Shown: positions 7,702 to 14,589 of the stretch, piece by piece
Layout: every line of letters begins with the position of its first letter
Numbering within the stretch: position 1 is the first letter of the stretch
DNA from: Euryarchaeota archaeon UBA202
GTDB taxonomy: Archaea; Thermoplasmatota; E2; UBA202
NCBI GenBank assembly: GCA_002502685.1
Contig: DAQA01000002.1
Coordinates: forward strand, 1 to 15,469
Reading direction: 5' to 3'
Length of the DNA: 15,469 nucleotides
Notes under the pieces: generated by a model
Database searches by the model: none
What the model was told of the DNA's origin: nothing
The model's input: the letters and a program-made list of their open reading frames with translations, nothing else
Program-made: the position numbers and the translations under genes

Positions 7702-7715
7702 TTTGTTGCAACAAA
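7702..7715. promoter_or_regulatory. 14-bp perfect palindrome, operator candidate
   Basis: TTTGTTGCAACAAA is a perfect palindrome in the 228-base gap between the beta-helix gene and the caspase-like gene, roughly 100 bases before the TATA box at 7809. A dimeric regulator could bind it. Short palindromes also arise by chance in A/T-rich DNA, although the GTTGCAAC core is less A/T-rich than its surroundings. Confidence 0.3.
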
Positions 7716-7808
7716 AATCAATTTTTTTTAAGATTTATACTCTAAAATATTTATTCACTAAAATATTTTTTTTATTTTTTTTGGTGGAGGTATAACGTGA
7801 CAAAACTC

Positions 7809-7816
7809 TTTATAAA
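7809..7816 (+). promoter_or_regulatory. TATA box of the caspase-like gene (near-leaderless)
   Basis: TTTATAAA is centred 29 bases before the ATG at 7842, so transcription should begin at or just before the start codon. No ribosome-binding site precedes that ATG, which fits a leaderless mRNA. Confidence 0.5.
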
Positions 7817-7841
7817 CCATTTTTTCATATAGTACATTGAA

Positions 7842-9275
7842 ATGGAAAATAGAGGCCTTAAAATATTTGTTGTTCTACTTATGCTTCTTTTTTTTAATCC
7901 ATATTTTTTGATGGGTGAAGGAAAACAAAAAAATCTAGGATTAAATAGGTTAAATCAGCATCCTTCGAACCCAAAAAATGATGTGTTGTCACATACACAG
8001 GTTGATATTTTAGGTGAAAAAGCTTATTTTATTAACGAAATAGATCAATATCAAGAAGATGATGATGGTTATGAACAGATCTATGGAGGCATTTGCTATG
8101 CGCAGTCGTTTACGCCTTCAAAGGGTATTTTGACACAACTTGAGATAAAAATTGGGATTGAATACGATCTTCCTTGGTTCATAGAGTTATTTGTTCATTT
8201 GGAAAAATGGTTTCCATTCCTCCAATCCATGACGGAAACTTTAAAATCTTATTTTTTGAATGAACCCTCGGATTTGGTAGTCTCTCTTTATAGTAGTGAA
8301 AATCAACTTCCTTCTGAATCTTTTTTTAGTAAAGAGATTAAGTTTGCAGATCTCTCTACATCTAGATCTTGGTATAGCTGTTCTCTAAATAGACACGATG
8401 TTATTTCAAATCAAAAGTATTTCATAGTTGTGCAAGCATATAACGGCGACAAAGATACTTATTACACCTGGAGTTTTGGTTCCAATGATCCGTATCGGCT
8501 GGGTACCGCCATGGTATCTGTTGATGATGGAGCGACATGGTCACATCTTTCATCTACTGATTTTTGTTTTAGGGTCTATGGTGAATCCACAGGGGAAGAA
8601 CCGGATGGTACAGTTAATCACTGGGCTGTTATCTGTGGGGTTGATAGTGACCAATATACAGTCGCCCAGGCTAGTGCAGTCAAAATCTATAATTCACTAT
8701 GTTCTCATGGGTGGTACTCATCTCATATAAAGCTTTTAAAAAATGAGATGGGGACAAAAAAAGGTGTTCTTGAGGCGTTATCTTGGATGGATGGCCAAGA
8801 GGATGGGGATGATGTTGTTCTTTTTTATTTTTGTGGGCATGGTGAAGGACGTGGAATGGGGATTTATCTCTATCCCTCCGAATTTCTTTCAGGTTGGGAA
8901 TTGGATGATGCCATTGGTGAACTTGGCTCACATTCCATAGTGATGATTTTTGATAGTTGTTATAGTGGCGGATTACAGCAATATCTAGGAAAGAATTATA
9001 GGGTGTTATTGATGTCATCTCAGCATGATGAGTCATCTCAAGGTGATAGTGACCCTCAGATAGATTCAGGATATTTCACGTATTATCTGGTCATGGGGCT
9101 AGGGGGAACAATGGCAGATACTAATAATGACCATTGGATATCTGCAGAGGAAGTATTTTACTATGCAGAACATAAAACAAGCATGAAAGCGACAATTCCA
9201 CAGCATCCTCAACTGTATGACGCCTACCCAAGCATCGGCAATAACCACGAGGAACTATCCTTCGTACCTCTCTAA
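7842..9275 (+). CDS. Secreted caspase-like (clan CD, metacaspase-type) cysteine peptidase
   Basis: Residues 1-26 are a signal peptide. Residues about 75-250 form an unassigned beta-rich region (starts YAQSFTPSKG, ends DFCFRVYG) resembling carbohydrate-binding or anchor-type modules in secreted proteins. The caspase-like fold spans about 262-460: FYFCGHGEGRG gives the catalytic His333 and FDSCYSGG the catalytic Cys373. The 40-residue spacing and the DSCYSGG signature are typical of metacaspases and C13/C14-like enzymes. Near the C-terminus, DTNNDHWISAEE (426-437) reads as an EF-hand or dockerin-like calcium loop, so activation by calcium is possible. It is probably an exported protease; the target is unknown. 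The ATG at 7842 gives the signal peptide directly. Confidence 0.85.
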   Translation: MENRGLKIFVVLLMLLFFNPYFLMGEGKQKNLGLNRLNQHPSNPKNDVLSHTQVDILGEKAYFINEIDQYQEDDDGYEQIYGGICYAQSFTPSKGILTQLEIKIGIEYDLPWFIELFVHLEKWFPFLQSMTETLKSYFLNEPSDLVVSLYSSENQLPSESFFSKEIKFADLSTSRSWYSCSLNRHDVISNQKYFIVVQAYNGDKDTYYTWSFGSNDPYRLGTAMVSVDDGATWSHLSSTDFCFRVYGESTGEEPDGTVNHWAVICGVDSDQYTVAQASAVKIYNSLCSHGWYSSHIKLLKNEMGTKKGVLEALSWMDGQEDGDDVVLFYFCGHGEGRGMGIYLYPSEFLSGWELDDAIGELGSHSIVMIFDSCYSGGLQQYLGKNYRVLLMSSQHDESSQGDSDPQIDSGYFTYYLVMGLGGTMADTNNDHWISAEEVFYYAEHKTSMKATIPQHPQLYDAYPSIGNNHEELSFVPL

Positions 9276-9371
9276 TCCTGGGTCTAGCTACAGAAGTATC
9301 AAAGAAAATCAATTGCGGGAAATAATTCCATATCCTCTTTTATCATCGGGAAAACCCCAGGATATCCTTTT

Positions 9372-10160
9372 TTACAAGATTTTCTCCTTGATTTGAAAAA
9401 GAATACCCACCACCACGAGAGATATCCCATAAGCAATTACGGTTCCCCAAAAAAGGGGCAGTAAAGGATATAAAAAATGGATCGAAATCGCATAGCTAAT
9501 TACTGTTGGAGTACCAAAAATCATTGATTTTCCCAAAGCAGTTGTAAATTGTGGCCCATGCTCTATAACACAGATAATCATTGTGGATAAAAAGATGGAT
9601 GGAAAAACCGAAAAAATACCGCTTAATATTTCATTAATATTTGTCATCATTACAGCAACAGTAACCATTATCCCGGCAAATAATCCTCTAAAAAGAATTT
9701 TTTTGGGTGTATAGACAATACTAACTTTACCCTGTGACTTAATTTTCTTATATTTTTCAATAAATACAAATGTAGACACCATTAAAACAGTATAGATTAA
9801 ACAAGAAGAAAAAATATTATCAATGGGGGAAAAATAAAGGGCAATGGAACACAGCCCCCAAAAACTCAAAGATGCAACAAGTGCTTGTAGGAATCCATAA
9901 GAGATCACTGAAACAAATATTAAGAGAAATAATATATTAATCCCCATTGTTGCGGGTACAATCACCGTTGCTGAAGATGCAAAATTGGCATCCTGATTTA
10001 ATGAAATAAAGATATAAGCAACGGCCATGGTTGAAGGAAGTGTTCCAAAAATCCCTCCAACTTTAGTTCCATATCGCTCTGCAACAATGGTTATCAAAAT
10101 TACTACCAGTGACGCAGTGAGTAAAGGAGTTATTATCTGCCATATGAGAGGAGACACCAA
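9372..10160 (-). CDS. Polytopic membrane protein with internal duplication, function unknown
   Basis: The 262-residue protein has about eight hydrophobic segments. Two halves share a motif: GGIFGTLPSTM (35-45) and SGIFSVFPSIF (180-190), about 145 residues apart. Each is followed by a helix and a segment ending in a proline- or glycine-containing hydrophobic run. This points to a duplicated membrane unit like those of transporters or DUF-type membrane families, but I cannot name a function. The reading starts at TTG (10160), with an alternative GTG at 10157 immediately after; no ATG is available nearby. The gene ends facing the caspase-like gene with a 96-base gap. Upstream it is divergent from egsA. 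The basic loop between the halves (about 136-156) is probably cytosolic. Confidence 0.65.
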   Translation of the reverse strand: MVSPLIWQIITPLLTASLVVILITIVAERYGTKVGGIFGTLPSTMAVAYIFISLNQDANFASSATVIVPATMGINILFLLIFVSVISYGFLQALVASLSFWGLCSIALYFSPIDNIFSSCLIYTVLMVSTFVFIEKYKKIKSQGKVSIVYTPKKILFRGLFAGIMVTVAVMMTNINEILSGIFSVFPSIFLSTMIICVIEHGPQFTTALGKSMIFGTPTVISYAISIHFLYPLLPLFWGTVIAYGISLVVVGILFQIKEKIL

Positions 10161-10277
10161 AGCTGATAAACAAATACTTTAAAATGGTTACCTACATTTT
10201 AATTAGGTCAAAGAAATCATCCTTTTTATCTTACCAGAAGTGCTTATCATGATGTACTGTATAAGAGAAGCAAAAAC

Positions 10278-10289
10278 TCTATATTAATA
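10278..10289 (+). promoter_or_regulatory. TATA box candidate for egsA
   Basis: TCTATATTAATA is centred about 24 bases before the ATG at 10307 and follows a purine-rich CAAAAAC that could serve as the BRE. No ribosome-binding site precedes the ATG, so the transcript is probably leaderless or nearly so. Confidence 0.45.
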
Positions 10290-10306
10290 CCTGGCATAAC
10301 CAATAG

Positions 10307-11365
10307 ATGCCTTTCGCCAAATCCAAACTCATGGAGTTTCCCCGGGATGTCATAGTTGGGCATGCGGTAGTAGATGACATCCATAATCTTTGTGATAAAG
10401 TAATTTCCGGATCTCACCCGCTCATAGTTCATGACGAGGTGACAAAAAGAATAGCGGGTGAAAGGGTACTTAAAAAAATGAAAGAAGAGGATTACACTGT
10501 TGAGGAAATCATCATAGAAAAGGCAACACTAAAGGAAGTGAAAAAAACCGAAACATATGCCAAAAAATGGGGTGTTGATTTCCTCATAGCTGTGGGGGGC
10601 GGATCAGTTATTGATACTGCTAAACTTGCATCCTTCAACTATAATGTACCTTTTATCTCAGTACCCACAGCTGCCTCACATGATGGTATAGCATCTCCAC
10701 GGGCCTCTATAAAAATTGAGGGACATCTAACTTCAAAACAAGCTCGGGCGCCACTTGCAATTTTGGCTGACACATCAGTTATTTACAGGGCTCCATACAG
10801 AATGCTTGCTTCAGGATGCGCAGATGTCATATCAAACCTTACTGCTATAAAAGATTGGGAATTGGCGCAGCGGCTTAAAGGAGAATATTATAGTTCTTTT
10901 GCGACTGCTCTTGCTAAGTCTGCTGCGGAACTTTTGATTGATAATGCTGAATATATTAAGCCTGATCTTGAGGAGTCTGCGTGGTTGGGTGTTAAATCAC
11001 TTATTGTTTCTGGTGTGGCAATGAGTGTTGCTGGTTCATCGCGGCCGGCGTCTGGGGCAGAGCATATGTTTTCTCATACTCTTGATCAGATCTCATCAGG
11101 GAAATCCATGCATGGTGAACAGTGTGGCATTGGGGCTATAATGATGATGTATCTTCATGGAGGTGAATGGGAGATGATTAGGGATGCATTGGAGGATATT
11201 GGGTCGCCTACGACTGCAAGACAGCTTGGTATTGAAAAAGAGTTGATAATTGAAGCTTTGACAAAGGCTCATACTATCCGGCCGGAGAGATATACAATTC
11301 TTGGTAATGAGGGTCTTACCAAGGAGGCTTCAAGGAATCTTGTTGAAACAACAGGGGTTGCTTAG
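10307..11365 (+). CDS. egsA: sn-Glycerol-1-phosphate dehydrogenase
   Basis: The enzyme reduces dihydroxyacetone phosphate to sn-glycerol-1-phosphate with NAD(P)H, making the backbone of archaeal ether lipids in the cytosol. The 352-residue length is normal for the family. The dinucleotide-binding motif VGGGSVIDTAK lies at 96-106 and SVPTAASHDGIAS at 118-130. Likely metal ligands are D173 in CADVISN, H253 in SGAEHMFSH and H269 in MHGEQ. The ATG at 10307 gives the usual N-terminus leading into EFPRDVIVG. The stop lies 11 bases before the ATG of the next gene, so the two are probably cotranscribed. Codon choice shifts along the gene: GGT and CTT are commoner in the last third. I attach no meaning to that. 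Confidence 0.95.
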   Translation: MPFAKSKLMEFPRDVIVGHAVVDDIHNLCDKVISGSHPLIVHDEVTKRIAGERVLKKMKEEDYTVEEIIIEKATLKEVKKTETYAKKWGVDFLIAVGGGSVIDTAKLASFNYNVPFISVPTAASHDGIASPRASIKIEGHLTSKQARAPLAILADTSVIYRAPYRMLASGCADVISNLTAIKDWELAQRLKGEYYSSFATALAKSAAELLIDNAEYIKPDLEESAWLGVKSLIVSGVAMSVAGSSRPASGAEHMFSHTLDQISSGKSMHGEQCGIGAIMMMYLHGGEWEMIRDALEDIGSPTTARQLGIEKELIIEALTKAHTIRPERYTILGNEGLTKEASRNLVETTGVA

Positions 11366-11376
11366 AGGGATTGATT

Positions 11377-11796
11377 ATGACATTTATTACCTTAATTGGG
11401 GAAAAATTGGCGAAAAAGGGTACCGAATTTGTCTATATGGGCATGGGGAAAGCCTGTCGTGGTTGTAAACTTAAAATGGTTTGTTCAAATTTAAAAAAAG
11501 GAAGGCATTATCGAATTACGAATGTTAGAGACAAACATCATGATTGTGCGCTTCATGAAGGTGGTGTGCGTGCTGTGGAGATAGAAGAGATTCCCATGGT
11601 TGTTAATATTCCAAAGGATAATGCGACGGGGTCTGTTGTTTCATTTGAGCCCCTATCGTGTAAAAATCGTGGTTGTCCCAATTTTTTGGTTTGTCATCCC
11701 CTAATTAATAATAAAAAATATAAGATAGTTAAGGTTTTGGAGACGGTTGAGTGTCCCGAGGGTTTTCATCTTAAAAAAGTTATACTTGATGATTAA
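11377..11796 (+). CDS. UPF0179 family protein, eight cysteines in two modules
   Basis: The protein has 139 residues and matches the conserved archaeal UPF0179 family in its opening (MTFITLIGEKLAKKGTEFVY) and cysteine pattern. The cysteines form two sets of four, each ending in a single distant cysteine: C27-x2-C30-x5-C36 with C57, and C95-x4-C100-x5-C106 with C126. The two halves look like a duplicated metal- or Fe-S-binding unit; that is inference, as the biochemical role of the family is not known to me. ATG 11377 is preferred over TTG 11371 because GAGGG sits at proper distance before it. It is the second gene of a pair with egsA and ends 25 bases from the convergent uS14 gene. Confidence 0.85.
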   Translation: MTFITLIGEKLAKKGTEFVYMGMGKACRGCKLKMVCSNLKKGRHYRITNVRDKHHDCALHEGGVRAVEIEEIPMVVNIPKDNATGSVVSFEPLSCKNRGCPNFLVCHPLINNKKYKIVKVLETVECPEGFHLKKVILDD

Positions 11797-11798
11797 TC

Positions 11799-11810
11799 TT
11801 TTTTTTTTTT
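11799..11810 (+). terminator. T12 terminator after the UPF0179 gene
   Basis: A run of twelve T begins two bases after the stop codon of the UPF0179 gene and sits in the 25-base gap before the convergent uS14 stop. It fits an archaeal U-tract terminator for the egsA pair. Confidence 0.6.
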
Positions 11811-11821
11811 GTTGTTTTGTA

Positions 11822-11977
11822 TTAAGAATATTTTTTGAAGCCTAGTTCTTCAGCTTTGTCTCTGAAACATTGTCGGCAGAGGTGTATTCCATATCGTCTG
11901 ATGATGCCTCGTTTTCGTCCGCATCTTTTGCATCCTTCCTTTCTGCCATAGTTTTTTTCCTTCTTTTTTATTCGCAT
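11822..11977 (-). CDS. rps14: Small-subunit ribosomal protein uS14
   Basis: This 51-residue protein has the zinc-binding CKRC (16-19) and CRQC (34-37) motifs. Conserved GRKRGIIRRYGIHLC (20-34) lies between them, and the protein ends GFKKYS. It sits in the head of the 30S subunit. The length is normal for the short archaeal, zinc-containing form. Its ATG overlaps the uL5 stop by one base (TGATG), so translation is probably coupled. It is the last gene of the cluster here; the uS8 gene that normally follows in archaea is absent and a convergent gene pair takes its place. Confidence 0.95.
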   Translation of the reverse strand: MRIKKKEKNYGRKEGCKRCGRKRGIIRRYGIHLCRQCFRDKAEELGFKKYS

Positions 11978-12486
11978 CAGACCACCTCCAAATTAAATCT
12001 TTTGGTTAGATATGTGATTCCTTCTTCTCTTTTGACTAGATGTTTTGATGGAATGCTGTTTTTGGCGATTTTTCTATTCTTTACTCGATATCCGGGTTTT
12101 GTTAAAGTAACATTGATATCCATTCCAAAAATTCCCATATTTGGGTCATATTTTTGTCCTTCAAAATCTGTATGATCACTCACCCCAAATGAGATGTTTC
12201 CTTGTTTGTCAAATGACCATTCCGCCACCCGGTTGTTCCGTGTGGCTAGAGCCTTTTTGAGGAACTCTTCCGCTTTTTTTCCTCGTAGTGTGACTTTACA
12301 TCCAATGGGCAATAGTTTTCGTAATCCCCAATCCTTTACAGTGTGCTGGGATAGGGTTCTAACCGGCTTTTGTTTTGTTAAGGATTCCAGTACCTTCTCT
12401 GCTTTTTGCAGTCGTTCGCCGGCTTCACCGACACCAATGTTTATGGTTACTTTTTCAATTCTGGGTTGAGTATGATCATTGGTCAT
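11977..12486 (-). CDS. rpl5: Large-subunit ribosomal protein uL5
   Basis: The 169-residue protein opens with IEKVTINIGVGEAGERLQKA, the family signature. It continues with KKPVRTLSQHTVKDWGLR-type residues and ends with RKIAKNSIPSKHLVKREEGI, as in archaeal uL5. It binds 5S rRNA in the central protuberance of the 50S subunit. The ATG overlaps the eS4 stop as ATGA (12486-12483), and its own stop overlaps the uS14 start. Length and order in the operon are normal. Confidence 0.95.
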   Translation of the reverse strand: MTNDHTQPRIEKVTINIGVGEAGERLQKAEKVLESLTKQKPVRTLSQHTVKDWGLRKLLPIGCKVTLRGKKAEEFLKKALATRNNRVAEWSFDKQGNISFGVSDHTDFEGQKYDPNMGIFGMDINVTLTKPGYRVKNRKIAKNSIPSKHLVKREEGITYLTKRFNLEVV

Positions 12487-13184
12487 AGTATATTCTCCGT
12501 GGGAATTTTAATTTCTGGTTTATTCTTTCCAATGGGGAATACATGAGGTTTAATGGTTGAGAATTCTTTGAGATGAACCAGGTTTGGTGAAGGGCTATGT
12601 GTTTTTTCTATTTCTTGAATCTCTGCTATCTCCCCGATGTGTTTCCCTCCAATTATCATGGCCAAGTTTCCTTTTGTAAGCTGAATAGACTCAAGAATCT
12701 CATGGTTTGGCAGGGATATCTTGAGAACATCGCCTGTGGCATAGTCACCAGTGTCTATGATATTTCTTCCGTCGTGGAGGTTCAATTGTGTTTTCCCTCC
12801 AGTTATTATTGTTTTATTCTCGATTCTGCATAATTTCCAAGCTGCATTCTCTTTGGGTATGGGTATTACTCGTAAAAATCCATGTGCATCCAGAAGGATA
12901 CGAAAGTTTTCATTTGTTTTTGGTATGGATACTACATCCATGAATCCACAGGGAAACTTATAGTCTTTCCTGGGGATACTGTCCACATATATCTGTCCAT
13001 TTTTAATGATATATCTTGCCTCTTTGGCCTTGGTTGCATAACCAAGATAATCTCGTAAAATTGATAAAAGGGAAATACTGTTCTGTACGGTGTGAGGGCC
13101 CGGTGAAACTTTGATGCCCCATTTCTTTGTTTTTCTTTCAAGTTTCCATGTTCTTGGGGCTGCAAGTCTCTTTAAATGTGCCAT
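12483..13184 (-). CDS. rps4e: Small-subunit ribosomal protein eS4
   Basis: The 233-residue protein shows the family N-terminus MAHLKRLAAPRTWKLERKT, an S4 RNA-binding domain at about 43-100 (ARYIIKNGQIYVDSIPRKDY), a central beta-barrel region, and a KOW-type segment near 165-200 (GNLAMIIGGKHIGEI). This protein exists only in archaea and eukaryotes and sits on the 30S body. The ATG follows two bases after the stop codon of the uL24 HhH frame (13187), which is strong evidence that the HhH frame is really translated as the end of uL24. Confidence 0.95.
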   Translation of the reverse strand: MAHLKRLAAPRTWKLERKTKKWGIKVSPGPHTVQNSISLLSILRDYLGYATKAKEARYIIKNGQIYVDSIPRKDYKFPCGFMDVVSIPKTNENFRILLDAHGFLRVIPIPKENAAWKLCRIENKTIITGGKTQLNLHDGRNIIDTGDYATGDVLKISLPNHEILESIQLTKGNLAMIIGGKHIGEIAEIQEIEKTHSPSPNLVHLKEFSTIKPHVFPIGKNKPEIKIPTENIL

Positions 13185-13220
13185 AATTATTTCTCCAATT
13201 TCTTTAATTCATCTTTAATC

Positions 13221-13246
13221 TTTTCAGCGGTTTTCTGTCCGATTCC
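13221..13246 (-). repeat. HhH-coding DNA repeat, copy A (second uL24 motif)
   Basis: On the minus strand, GGAATCGGACAGAAAACCGC followed by TGAAAA encodes GIGQKTAEK. Near-identical DNA occurs at 13316-13342 and 15404-15430. The shared string is GGAATCGGA, four to six variable bases, then AAACCGCTGAAAA, using the same codons for GIG, T, A and E. Confidence 0.6.
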
Positions 13247-13315
13247 CTCTATTTTTGCAAGTTCATCTACACTCAGGGTATAAATATTTTCTGTGGTCAC
13301 CTTTCCCTTTTTTAA

Positions 13316-13342
13316 TTTTTCAGCGGTTTTTTTTCCGATTCC
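13316..13342 (-). repeat. HhH-coding DNA repeat, copy B (first uL24 motif)
   Basis: This copy codes for GIGKKTAEK in the shifted uL24 frame. It shares GGAATCGGAA and AACCGCTGAAAAA with the copy at 15404-15430, differing at only about one base in 27. It includes an A8 run that is itself prone to length errors. Confidence 0.6.
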
Positions 13343-13850
13343 CGGTATATCCAAGAATTCTATTTTTTTGCCTGTTTTTTGTATGGTTTTTTGTTTTACG
13401 GTCTTCTGTTTTTTCTTCTAGGGTTTCTTCTTCTATCTCTTCTTCTTCCATCACCAGTATTTGTTCCTCTGCCTCTTTTTCAATTTCCTTTTTAATTTCT
13501 TCCTCAAGTCCTTCTTCTAACCTAGATAGTCTCCACCGATCAGTAAGATTCAATTTAGTTATCAAAACATTTGAAGGATGTATCCCCTTAATCACCTTGG
13601 TACCATCAACTTTTGTAGATGTGACTCCCTCCACACGTATTATCATCTTTTTTATATCTATCCCGACTACTTTATCGGAATGTCCTTTATAGCTACCCCG
13701 CATCACTTTTACAGTATCGCCTTTCACTAATGGTACACTCCGCCGGTTATATTTTGTCAATAATTCTTCTGATAAGTGGGCAGCTATCCACTTTCTTTTT
13801 TTATGCAAAGGCGCTGTATAGTATCTTTTTCGTTGTTTTCTTGGTAACAT
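13320..13850 (-). CDS. rpl24: Large-subunit ribosomal protein uL24 with acidic linker (frameshifted before an HhH tail)
   Basis: The true start is the ATG at 13850, giving MLPRKQRKRYYTAPLHKKRK as in archaeal uL24; an earlier in-frame ATG at 13895 would overlap uL14 without reason. The KOW domain lies at about 41-75 (GDTVKVMRGSYKGHSDKV) and the core ends near residue 110. An acidic stretch (111-150, many Glu) follows. The written frame ends in a lysine/asparagine-rich tail at 13320, after which the HhH domain appears in the next frame. uL24 is a 50S assembly protein; archaeal versions usually have about 120 residues, so the acidic linker and HhH tail are additions. The frame change is one extra base in an A-rich region, position uncertain. 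Confidence 0.9.
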   Translation of the reverse strand: MLPRKQRKRYYTAPLHKKRKWIAAHLSEELLTKYNRRSVPLVKGDTVKVMRGSYKGHSDKVVGIDIKKMIIRVEGVTSTKVDGTKVIKGIHPSNVLITKLNLTDRWRLSRLEEGLEEEIKKEIEKEAEEQILVMEEEEIEEETLEEKTEDRKTKNHTKNRQKNRILGYTGNRKKNR

Positions 13851-13855
13851 GGTAT

Positions 13856-14254
13856 TCACACAATTATTGATGCTGTGGATGCAACTCTTGGCCATCTTTC
13901 TGCAGATTCTCGTGCAATAGGGCCTTTTATGGCTGATCCTTTCGGGTCACCGTCAGGGGTTACAATCACTGCTGCGTTATCTTCAAATTGGACCATTGTT
14001 CCATCAGGGCGTTTATAGGGGCGACGGGTTCTTACCACTACCGCATTGAACAATTGTCTTCGCAATTCGGGCCTTCCTTTTTTAACTGAGACGGTAATCA
14101 TGTCGCCAATCCCTGCAGCGGGATATCTCCGGGCTACACCGCCAATTTTTGCCACACTTATAATTTCTACGATTCTTGCTCCTGTGTTATCAGCACAGAT
14201 GAGTCGTGCTCCTTTCGGCAGTCCTCGTGTTGCTTTTCCAGGTATACCCTTCAT
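13856..14254 (-). CDS. rpl14: Large-subunit ribosomal protein uL14
   Basis: The protein has 132 residues from the ATG at 14254. The signature GARLICADNTGARIVEIISV lies near the start, and DNAAVIVTPDGDPKGSAIKG is a conserved later block. The start at 14254 gives the normal archaeal length, overlaps the uS17 stop as ATGA, and has GGTGGTGG just upstream. The longer frame from 14302 is therefore rejected. uL14 sits at the subunit interface and contacts the 30S body. Confidence 0.95.
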   Translation of the reverse strand: MKGIPGKATRGLPKGARLICADNTGARIVEIISVAKIGGVARRYPAAGIGDMITVSVKKGRPELRRQLFNAVVVRTRRPYKRPDGTMVQFEDNAAVIVTPDGDPKGSAIKGPIARESAERWPRVASTASIIV

Positions 14255-14589
14255 TTTTTTTCCACCACCACAAAAGATTTCGTTTTGCTTAATGGCCGGC
14301 ATTCCATAATTCTTACATCATCACCTATTTTCACAGGGATACATGGAGGTAGATGGGCTGTGTATCTTCGGGTACGTTTTTCATATCTTTCATATTTTGG
14401 GATATAATGTCTTCTTTCCTTTTCCACGACAACTGATTTTTCTGCTGATGCTGAAACTATTTTTCCCCAGATTACTGTTCCCCGGACTGATAACTGTCCA
14501 TGAAATGGACAATTTTTGTCATTACATGATTCCGTTGGGGGTGCAACATTTATTCCGATATCTTTTTGATCCTTTCCCATGGCTGGCAT
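14251..14589 (-). CDS. rps17: Small-subunit ribosomal protein uS17
   Basis: The 112-residue protein carries the archaeal N-terminal block NVAPPTESCNDKNCPFHG, the OB-fold (GTVIWGKIVSASAEKSVVVE) and the C-terminal GDDVRIMECRPLSKTKSFVV. It binds 16S rRNA in the 30S body. ATG 14589 follows GAGGAT at suitable distance; ATG 14580 is an alternative that starts nearer the usual length. The gene overlaps the end of the RNase P p29 gene by 40 bases and the uL14 start by ATGA. Confidence 0.93.
   Translation of the reverse strand: MPAMGKDQKDIGINVAPPTESCNDKNCPFHGQLSVRGTVIWGKIVSASAEKSVVVEKERRHYIPKYERYEKRTRRYTAHLPPCIPVKIGDDVRIMECRPLSKTKSFVVVEKK

Larger units (their letters stand above)
13187..13366 (-). 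other. Double helix-hairpin-helix tail in the shifted frame of uL24
   Basis: In the frame reached by removing one base from the T7 run at 13363-13369 (A7 on the coding strand), the sequence reads IEFLDIPGIGKKTAEKLKK and later ELAKIEGIGQKTAEKIKDEL. These are two HhH motifs, each with the GIG-x-KTAEK hairpin that contacts nucleic acid backbones. They end at TAA two bases before eS4. The open frame extends back to a TAG at 13418-13420. It has no start codon of its own, so it is most likely the C-terminal domain of uL24 (restored gene 13187-13850, about 220 residues). Confidence 0.75.

Noticed and set aside
7797..9275. Read-through of TAG 7830 as pyrrolysine to extend the caspase-like protein
   Set aside because: The ATG at 7842 already starts a proper signal peptide, and TAG serves as an ordinary stop for egsA and the uS3-position gene in this window.
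9275..9363. 8-bp inverted repeat ATCCTGGG/CCCAGGAT flanking the gap between the caspase-like and membrane-protein genes
   Set aside because: Arms are short and 73 bases apart, with no duplication of target bases and no transposase. The convergent gene ends explain the region without it.
11870..12469. Two plus-strand ORFs opposite uS14 and uL5
   Set aside because: They lie antisense to well-conserved ribosomal proteins and show low-complexity serine and phenylalanine runs typical of shadows.
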